This document shows, one piece after another, positions 1 to 4,304 of a stretch of DNA of 6,329 nt; position 1 is the first letter of the stretch, and every line of letters begins with the position of its first letter. Location of the stretch: positions 1 to 6,329 of the forward strand of contig JACPAP010000050.1 in the NCBI GenBank assembly GCA_016180765.1, read 5' to 3'. The translations under genes were made by a program, and so were the position numbers. The notes below the pieces were generated by a model. It was given only the letters and a program-made list of their open reading frames with translations, had not been told where the DNA came from and searched no databases. The DNA comes from Gemmatimonadota bacterium. GTDB lineage: Bacteria > Gemmatimonadota > Gemmatimonadetes > Gemmatimonadales > GWC2-71-9.

Positions 1-477
1 CGTGAGGCAGATCGCCCCATACCCTGCCGCTTCGGCCCGCTCCACCAAGCGGCGCGTGACGTCGCGCTCGCGATAGCAGTAGAGCTGAAACCACTTGGGA
101 CCGGGCGACGCCGCCGCCACGTCCTCCAGGCGATACCCGGACATGGTGCTCACCACGGCGATGGTGCCGGCGGCCGCCGCCGCCCGCGCGCTCGCCCGCT
201 CGCCTTCCGGATGCACCAGAGATTGGAAGGCGGTGGGCGCGAGCAGGACGGGGAAGGCGACCCGCTGGCCCAGCACCGTAGTGGCCGGATCCACGCTTGA
301 TACGTCCACCAGCACGCGCGGCAGCAGTCGGAGCCGCTGATAGGCGGCCAGGTTGTCGCGCAGGGTGACCTCGTCCTCGGCGCCCCCCGTGAGATAACCC
401 CAGGCCCCCGGCTCGACGCGCTCCCGCGCCAGCGCTTCGTAGTCCGCGAGATTGACCGGCTCCACGCTGCGACTCAC
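1..477 (-). CDS. FMN-dependent alpha-hydroxy-acid oxidase/dehydrogenase, N-terminal part (cut by window edge)
   Basis: The frame stays open from a GTG at 477 to the window edge, giving 159 codons with no stop. The family (glycolate oxidase, L-lactate dehydrogenase, lactate monooxygenase) oxidises 2-hydroxy acids to 2-oxo acids on an FMN-bound TIM barrel. Visible family signatures are NLADYEALARE (9-19), GYLTGGAEDE (27-36, with Tyr28 matching the active-site Tyr24 of spinach glycolate oxidase), LAPTAFQSLVHPEGE (79-93, FMN loop), VVSTMSGY (108-115) and the FMN/substrate strand FQLYCY (130-135). The catalytic His and Arg of the C-terminal half lie outside the window, so substrate and oxidase-versus-dehydrogenase activity cannot be decided. 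A GTG at 465 is an alternative start, with GGTGAG seven bases upstream of it. No start exists further upstream before homology ends. The gene lies 170 nt downstream of the permease on the same strand, so co-transcription is possible but not shown. Confidence 0.9.
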   Translation of the reverse strand, partial: MSRSVEPVNLADYEALARERVEPGAWGYLTGGAEDEVTLRDNLAAYQRLRLLPRVLVDVSSVDPATTVLGQRVAFPVLLAPTAFQSLVHPEGERASARAAAAAGTIAVVSTMSGYRLEDVAAASPGPKWFQLYCYRERDVTRRLVERAEAAGYGAICLT

Positions 478-647
478 CGGGCCCCCGGCGTCGGTTGGTG
501 CCGCAGCGTATAGCCTCTCAAAAGGGGGAGCGTCAAGGCGTGCGGGGCGAAACCGGCGCGCAACCCATCCTGTAAAGTGCACGAGCACGCACCGTTGCAA
601 GTTGTACGTTGCACGTTGCACGTCCTTTCGGTCCGCGCAGCCCCGAT
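478..647. other. Intergenic region between permease and hydroxy-acid oxidase
   Basis: This 170-nt gap separates two leftward genes. It holds the heptamer tandem repeat at 593-623 and a small hairpin, GTGC-ACGA-GCAC (577-588). Read on the minus strand, that hairpin is followed by TTTACA and could be a very weak terminator for the permease. No convincing sigma70 promoter was seen for the oxidase. The 520-530 segment (AAAAGGGGGAG) is the least GC-rich part close to the oxidase start. Confidence 0.5.
593..623. repeat. Heptamer tandem repeat (CGTTGCA), about 4.4 units
   Basis: Units are CGTTGCA (593-599), AGTTGTA (600-606), CGTTGCA (607-613) and CGTTGCA (614-620), followed by partial CGT (621-623). 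Unit 2 differs from the consensus at two positions. Each unit boundary carries TGCA or TGTA, so the tract is also locally self-complementary. The repeat sits just past the permease stop. No function is known to me. Confidence 0.8.
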
Positions 648-1553
648 TCACGATCGCGTCAGATACATCCCGCTCACAATCGCCGAGCCCCCGACGACCT
701 GCCACAGCGTCGGCGTCTCACTCAGCAGCGGCCAGGCCGCGAGGAAGGCAAACACCGGCGTGAAGTTGGAGTAGAGCGCCACCCGGGTGGAGCCGAGGCG
801 CTTGATGCCGCGGGCCCACAGCAGGTACCCCGTGACGATCGCGCCCAGCGAAGCGTAGAGCACCGCCCCCCACGCCGCCGGGGTCACCGCGTTCCACCGC
901 TGGTGCGCCAGGGAGGGCAACCCCATCAGGACGATGGGCACGGTCCCCAGCGCGGTGGTCCACGCCGTCATGGGCACCGAGCCCAACTGGTGCACCAGCG
1001 GTGACGAGCCCACGGCATACAGGGCCCAGCACAGCACCGCGCCGAGGATCAGGAGATCGCCCGCCACGGTGGACCCGAAGCCCACCTCCACGCCGCTTCC
1101 CAGGACGACCACTGCCACGCCGGCTCCCGAGAGCATCAGGCCGAGCCAGTCTCGCGGGCCTAGGTGCTCATGACCGCGCCAGTGCGAGATCACGGCGGTG
1201 AGCACCGGGTTGGCCGCCATGAGCAGCGCCGCGTTGCCCGCGCGGGTCCGCCCTAGGCCCTCGATGAAGCCAAGCTGATAGAGCGAGTTGCCCAGGAAAC
1301 CGTACAACGCGAGCGGGAGCCAGAACTGACGTCGGGGCAAACGATACCCCAGGAGCCCCGTGACGGCGATGAGCGCGACGGTGGCCAGGGGGAAACGCAC
1401 CGCGTTGAAGGCGAGCGGTTGGAACACCGCGAGCGCCGCTTTTACCACGATGAGGTTGACGCCCCAGATGAGGGCCATCAGGGCGAGCAGCGCGTCGGTG
1501 GGGGTGAGGCCCACCGGCGCCGCGCGTGGCGGAGCGTCCGACGCCTCGGTCAC
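648..1553 (-). CDS. DMT-superfamily (EamA) permease
   Basis: The 301-residue protein is a hydrophobic inner-membrane carrier of the drug/metabolite transporter superfamily, with two EamA repeats (about residues 20-152 and 165-299) and about ten expected transmembrane helices. Hallmarks are ALMALIWGVNLIVVKAAL near the start, the end-of-repeat segment ALLMAANPVLTAVIS (109-123), and its counterpart VALYSNFTPVFAFLAAW (258-274) followed by LLSETPTLWQVVGGSAIV. Paired repeats of this length are normal for the family (about 290-310 residues). Substrates range over amino acids, metabolites and drugs and cannot be read from the sequence. The GTG start at 1553 leaves a hydrophilic 18-residue tail before the first helix. 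Its ribosome site is weak (CGGGAT, five bases away). An ATG at 1558 is out of frame and hits a stop after two codons. The gene is divergent from the propeller gene. Confidence 0.92.
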   Translation of the reverse strand: MTEASDAPPRAAPVGLTPTDALLALMALIWGVNLIVVKAALAVFQPLAFNAVRFPLATVALIAVTGLLGYRLPRRQFWLPLALYGFLGNSLYQLGFIEGLGRTRAGNAALLMAANPVLTAVISHWRGHEHLGPRDWLGLMLSGAGVAVVVLGSGVEVGFGSTVAGDLLILGAVLCWALYAVGSSPLVHQLGSVPMTAWTTALGTVPIVLMGLPSLAHQRWNAVTPAAWGAVLYASLGAIVTGYLLWARGIKRLGSTRVALYSNFTPVFAFLAAWPLLSETPTLWQVVGGSAIVSGMYLTRS

Positions 1554-1743
1554 GGCATCCCGAAACTTAGCAGAGGGCGGGAGAAGCGGCAGAGCAATCT
1601 CCCTCGTCTGTGGCGCCCGCGAACTGCCAGCGCGTGGAGAGACCCAGCCGGGGTCCTGCCGCTTCTGCCGCCTCGTCGCATCGGCGGGCTTCGACCCCGG
1701 AGCGTATTACCTGGTTGTCCCCTCCAATGTCGAGGCAACCCTT
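1554..1743. promoter_or_regulatory. Divergent intergenic region with an 11-bp inverted repeat
   Basis: This 190-nt region must carry promoters for the leftward permease and the rightward propeller gene. It contains a perfect inverted repeat, AGAAGCGGCAG (1582-1592) and CTGCCGCTTCT (1656-1666), separated by 63 nt. Inside the loop a second complementary pair, TCTCC (1599-1603) and GGAGA (1636-1640), is nested. A two-helix fold is therefore possible on either strand. No clear -35/-10 pair was recognised; TATTAC (1705-1710) is a weak -10 candidate for the rightward gene. No known riboswitch consensus was recognised. Confidence 0.45.
1732..1735 (+). promoter_or_regulatory. Ribosome binding site for the propeller gene
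   Basis: GAGG lies eight bases before the ATG at 1744. It supports that start over the much longer open frame beginning at 1360, which would run antisense through the permease. Confidence 0.65.
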
Positions 1744-2742
1744 ATGCGCACCCTGACGCCGGTTCTGCTCGGCCTCCTGCTATGGCCGGCGCGGCCGCCA
1801 GCATCCTCCCGGCCGGTCCAGATCGCCGTCGAGCCCGACCCCATCGACATCAAGGAATGGCCGGTCCCCTGGGAGCGCACCCGGCCGCGCGACCCCTACG
1901 TGGGGCCGGACGGCAAGGTGTGGTTCGTGGGCCAACAGGGCCACTACCTGGCCTATCTAGAGCCTTCCACCGGGGAATTCAAACGCTACGAGCTGGAGCC
2001 CGGCACGGGACCGCACAACCTGATCGTGGACCGGCAGGGATTGGTCTGGTTCGCCGGCAACCTCAAGGGCTACATCGGCAAGCTGGATCCCAGGGACGGA
2101 AAGATCACCAAGTTCGAGACCCCCGGCGTACGCGACCCCCACACGCTGATCTTCGACCAGCAGGGCGACATCTGGTTCACCGCGCAGCAAGCCAACCACC
2201 TGGGCAAGCTCACGGTCAGCACCGGCACGGTGCGCGTTATCCCGGTGCCCACGGCGGACGCCCGGCCCTACGGCATCGGGATCGACTCGAAGGGTTGGCC
2301 CTGGGCCGTCCTGGTGGGCACCAACAAGATTGCCACCGTGGATCCGGCCACGATGCAGATTCGCGAGATGACGTTGCCGCGCGCCGAAACGCGGCCGCGG
2401 CGGATCGTGGTCACCTCGGACGACAGGCTCTGGTATGTAGACTTCGCCGGCGGGTACCTGGGTCGTTACGACCCGGCGAGGGGTGACGTCAAGGAATGGC
2501 CCGCGCCAGCCGGCGCGCGGGCGCGGCCTTACGGGATGGCGGTGGACGACCGGGATCGCATCTGGTTCGTCGAGATCGGGGCGGAGTCCGCGAACTTCGT
2601 GGGGTTCGACACCAAGAAGCTGGAGTTCTTCAGCAGCACGCCGGTGAGCGGGAACATCCGCCACATGTACTATCACCGGGCGGCGCAAGAGATCTGGTTT
2701 GGGACCGACGCCGCTAACATCGGGCGCGCCAAGCTCCCGTAG
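1744..2742 (+). CDS. Exported seven-bladed beta-propeller, virginiamycin B lyase (Vgb)-like
   Basis: The 332-residue protein starts with a signal-peptide-like segment (MRTLTPVLLGLLLWP, then ARPPASS), so export to the periplasm or outside is likely. The rest is seven sheet repeats. Each has an aromatic Trp strand followed by a G-K/R-L/Y-D-P type turn, with the marker Trp at residues 60, 102, 144, 187, 230, 274 and 318. The 42-44-residue spacing fits a closed propeller with no blade missing. Repeats such as WFAGNLKGYIGKLDP and WFTAQQANHLGKL are typical of streptogramin lyase (Vgb) and related NHL/SMP-30-like proteins. Vgb linearises cyclic streptogramin B antibiotics by an elimination reaction. 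WFVE (274-277) and the His of GNIRHMYY (302-309) sit where Vgb has Glu and His functional residues, but I cannot confirm a complete active site. Most environmental members are untested and may be sensors, binding proteins or lyases of other lactones. The long upstream frame extension is antisense to the permease and was rejected. Transcription ends at the hairpin that follows. Confidence 0.85.
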   Translation: MRTLTPVLLGLLLWPARPPASSRPVQIAVEPDPIDIKEWPVPWERTRPRDPYVGPDGKVWFVGQQGHYLAYLEPSTGEFKRYELEPGTGPHNLIVDRQGLVWFAGNLKGYIGKLDPRDGKITKFETPGVRDPHTLIFDQQGDIWFTAQQANHLGKLTVSTGTVRVIPVPTADARPYGIGIDSKGWPWAVLVGTNKIATVDPATMQIREMTLPRAETRPRRIVVTSDDRLWYVDFAGGYLGRYDPARGDVKEWPAPAGARARPYGMAVDDRDRIWFVEIGAESANFVGFDTKKLEFFSSTPVSGNIRHMYYHRAAQEIWFGTDAANIGRAKLP

Positions 2743-2744
2743 GG

Positions 2745-2857
2745 GACGAGGGCCGAGGCGGGTCCCCTCGCGCGCTGTAGGTCGGGTGCCACCGCAGCGA
2801 TCGCGCGCCGGCGCTGCGACCTAACGCGCGCTACGGGGACCCGCCACTGCCCTCGTC
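2745..2857. repeat. Long imperfect inverted repeat between convergent genes; probable bidirectional terminator or palindromic element
   Basis: The left arm 2745-2784 and right arm 2817-2857 are complementary in blocks: GACGAGGGC (9 bp), GGCGGGTCCCC (11 bp), GCGCGC (6 bp) and TAGGTCG (7 bp), with only small mismatches and one bulge between them. The 32-nt centre contains a further stem, GCAGCG (2794-2799) with CGCTGC (2812-2817). The whole 130-nt gap between the propeller stop and the LEA gene stop is essentially this structure. It has no T-tract, so a classic intrinsic terminator is not certain. The length and mosaic mismatches also fit a dispersed palindromic intergenic repeat. Confidence 0.75.
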
Positions 2858-2871
2858 GCCGGCCCAACCCG

Positions 2872-3348
2872 TCAGCGCGCCAGATCCGCGACCGCCACCA
2901 CGCCGCTGGTGCGCAGGTCCACCGAGCGCTCGCCCAGCGGCGAGTCCACCAGGAGCCGACCGGTGAGGCCGTACTTGAGCGAGCCTTTGGACAGCATGGC
3001 CCGCGCGCCGGCGCCCACGCCGGACCAGGTGAAGGTGAGCGGCACCCGCACCTCGCTGTGCGCGGCCGGCGGCAGCTCCAACGCGCGGTCGATCGCGGCG
3101 GTCCCGAAAGGCGTGTTCTCCAGGTCAATGGCCACTTGCAGCCTGGTGGAGCGCAGGGTGTAGGAGTTGGGGTTGAGGACGTCGAGCTTGAGCTCAAGCG
3201 AGCCGCCGGAGAGACCCAGGCCGGTGATCGTCACGCCGGTGAGCTGCGCCGACGGCGCCTCGAACCGCAGGCGCTGCGCCAGACTGCAGGCGAGCGTGGC
3301 CAGGGTGAGCCCGGCAAGCGAAACCGCGGTCGCGCGCCCCATAACCAT
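2872..3348 (-). CDS. LEA type 2 (WHy-domain) family protein, probable lipoprotein
   Basis: The 158-residue protein carries a signal-type N-terminus, MVMGRATAVSLAGLTLATLAC, with Cys21 as a possible lipidation site; TLAC is a poor lipobox, so anchoring is tentative. Residues about 35-158 match the late-embryogenesis-abundant group 2 fold. They have the SLELKLDVLNPNSYTL pattern (NPNSYTL at 59-65), the FGTAAIDRALELPP turn and the alternating hydrophobic strand VRVPLTFTW. These proteins form an immunoglobulin-like beta sandwich. In bacteria they are usually small exported or lipid-anchored proteins of unclear role, sometimes linked to desiccation or stress. The start at 3348 is chosen because GGAGG (3356-3360) sits seven bases upstream; the frame is open to 3525 but the extra 59 residues look non-protein-like. 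An ATG at 3342 is possible. The gene converges on the propeller gene and lies downstream of the HTH regulator on the same strand. Confidence 0.85.
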   Translation of the reverse strand: MVMGRATAVSLAGLTLATLACSLAQRLRFEAPSAQLTGVTITGLGLSGGSLELKLDVLNPNSYTLRSTRLQVAIDLENTPFGTAAIDRALELPPAAHSEVRVPLTFTWSGVGAGARAMLSKGSLKYGLTGRLLVDSPLGERSVDLRTSGVVAVADLAR

Positions 3349-3473
3349 GATGTGGCCTCCGCGCCTTCCCCCGTCAAGTCGTGCCACCAGTGCGTTCCGA
3401 CTTGAGGCCGCGTCCCTGCAGGTTCCGCCCAGAGTGTCCCTCACCGGCGGGCCGTGGACGGCCACCTGGCCAA
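3349..3473. promoter_or_regulatory. Leader of the LEA gene with an 8-bp inverted repeat
   Basis: This 125-nt gap separates the regulator stop from the LEA start. It holds a perfect inverted repeat, TCAAGTCG (3374-3381) and CGACTTGA (3398-3405), with a 16-nt loop, 26 nt upstream of the LEA start codon. It could be an operator or a leader hairpin. GGAGG on the minus strand (3356-3360) is the ribosome site. No clear -35/-10 pair was seen. Confidence 0.5.
3356..3360 (-). promoter_or_regulatory. Ribosome binding site of the LEA gene
   Basis: GGAGG on the minus strand lies seven bases before the ATG at 3348. It fixes that start in preference to the long upstream open frame or the ATG at 3342. Confidence 0.75.
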
Positions 3474-4151
3474 TCAAGTTGGAACCCCACCAGCCGCCCT
3501 CACCCGCGGAAGCAGGATGCGCCACATTCCACCAAGCGCCTCGAGCCGAGCCACCCAGGCGGCGTCCACACCCTGCGCCGGAGACGCGGTGGGCGCCGCA
3601 GGGGGGATGACCTCTTCCCCCACCTTCTCAGCCGCGAGCAGAGGCTGGAGCAAGAACGTGGTGAGGCGAAACGTGAACGCGTCACCGGAGGTCTCGCCCA
3701 CGATCGGCCGGTCGGGCTCGGCCGCCTTGGTCTTGAGCCACTCCTCCACCGCCGCGAACACGGCCAGGAGATCGCCCGCGGCATACGGGATCAGCACCTG
3801 ACGCAGCGCACGAGCCGCGCCCTGGGGAGCCCGGGAGTGAGGCGGCAGCAGCACCATCCGCCCGCCCAAAGGAACCTCGTCGTCCGCGGCGCGGTCGGTG
3901 AACCAGTTGAGGCTGACCCCGTACGGGGCCCGTAGTTGATTCAGCGTGGACAGCTCCGGATTCGCCGTCCGCCCGGTGTAAAGATCCCGGACCGTGGGGT
4001 ACGGAAGACCGGTGGCACGCCCAGCCGCGGCTAGGTTGCCTCCGTGCACCAGGTCAACGAGGCGCCGAATGCGCCGGGTGACGGGCGGGACTCCGGCCGT
4101 GAGTGGCCGTTTCGGGCGGCCCACGCGGGGCGATTCAGGGGTCGTTGCCAT
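3474..4151 (-). CDS. XRE-like helix-turn-helix transcriptional regulator
   Basis: The 225-residue protein has an N-terminal DNA-binding module. Residues about 24-84 read as a Cro/CI-type HTH, with helix 2 AAAGRATGLP and recognition helix YPTVRDLYTGRT, followed by NPELSTLNQL and the terminal YGVSLNWF typical of XRE domains. Ahead of it, GRPKRP (11-16) resembles an AT-hook core. Residues about 95-225 form a mostly helical, Ala- and Leu-rich C-terminal part (for example DLLAVFAAVEEWLKT) that I do not recognise; it may bind a ligand or mediate dimers. The ATG at 4151 lies only about 7 nt from the predicted transcript start and has no Shine-Dalgarno, so the mRNA is probably leaderless. The divergent promoter and the 19-bp inverted repeat just upstream suggest autoregulation and control of the peptidase/BIG-protein unit. 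Targets are inferred. Confidence 0.8.
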   Translation of the reverse strand: MATTPESPRVGRPKRPLTAGVPPVTRRIRRLVDLVHGGNLAAAGRATGLPYPTVRDLYTGRTANPELSTLNQLRAPYGVSLNWFTDRAADDEVPLGGRMVLLPPHSRAPQGAARALRQVLIPYAAGDLLAVFAAVEEWLKTKAAEPDRPIVGETSGDAFTFRLTTFLLQPLLAAEKVGEEVIPPAAPTASPAQGVDAAWVARLEALGGMWRILLPRVRAAGGVPT

Positions 4152-4172
4152 CTAATTATTTCATGTTATAAA
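4145..4172 (+). promoter_or_regulatory. Sigma70-like promoter of the rightward (peptidase) unit
   Basis: TTGCCA (4145-4150, 5/6 to TTGACA) and TATAAA (4167-4172, 5/6 to TATAAT) are separated by 16 nt. The predicted start is near 4179, leaving a leader of about 125 nt before the peptidase ATG at 4305. The -35 box overlaps the start codon of the leftward regulator gene. The match is by eye. Confidence 0.55.
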
Positions 4173-4181
4173 CGCTAACAT
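4163..4181. promoter_or_regulatory. 19-bp inverted repeat, probable operator
   Basis: ATGTTA (4163-4168) and TAACAT (4176-4181) are perfect inverted arms with a 7-nt spacer. The site covers both overlapping -10 boxes in an AT-rich island of an otherwise GC-rich window. Its size suits a dimeric HTH protein, and the divergent XRE-like regulator is the natural candidate to bind it. Confidence 0.55.
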
Positions 4182-4192
4182 AATATCGCCAA
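4165..4192 (-). promoter_or_regulatory. Sigma70-like promoter of the HTH regulator
   Basis: On the minus strand TTGGCG (4187-4192, 4/6) and TATAAC (4165-4170, 5/6) are separated by 16 nt. The predicted start near 4158 lies about 7 nt before the ATG at 4151. Its -10 box overlaps that of the rightward promoter by four bases. Confidence 0.5.
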
Positions 4193-4292
4193 AGGCTGCT
4201 TCTGGCAATTCCTTTCGCCTAGCGACGGCGTTCAATCCGGCGCAGAATAGTCGCGCCAGACGCGGCACACGGGCGCAGTGAGACAGCGGCAC

Positions 4293-4299
4293 GGAGGAG
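4293..4299 (+). promoter_or_regulatory. Ribosome binding site of the M28 peptidase gene
   Basis: GGAGGAG lies five bases before the ATG at 4305. It is a strong site and fixes this start over the in-frame ATG at 4278, which would put nine residues in front of the signal peptide. Confidence 0.85.
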
Positions 4300-4304
4300 T
4301 AACG

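Noticed and set aside
593..623. CRISPR-like array
   Set aside because: Units are 7 nt with no spacers, far below CRISPR repeat size.
1582..1666. Possible riboswitch in the permease leader
   Set aside because: GGAGAGACCC recalls part of a glycine-type aptamer, but the remaining conserved segments are not visible on either strand.
1550..1738. Small minus-strand frame of 62 codons overlapping the permease start
   Set aside because: It is Arg-rich with no ribosome site or recognisable features. The overlap of its stop with the permease GTG is the only attraction and is easily chance.
1360..1743. A 128-codon N-terminal extension of the propeller gene starting at 1360
   Set aside because: It is antisense to the well-supported permease, has no domain character, and would bury the signal segment. 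The ATG at 1744 has a suitable ribosome site.
1419..2486. Long open frame (355 codons) on the plus strand
   Set aside because: It overlaps the permease antisense and the propeller gene in another frame. Its Arg/Gly/Pro-rich composition is typical of GC-rich shadow frames.
1957..2688. Open frame of 243 codons on the minus strand
   Set aside because: It is antisense to the regular seven-blade repeat; its apparent regularity is only a reflection of that repeat.
3349..3525. A 59-residue N-terminal extension of the LEA protein
   Set aside because: It lacks domain character and would displace the signal segment. GGAGG seven bases before 3348 marks the start.
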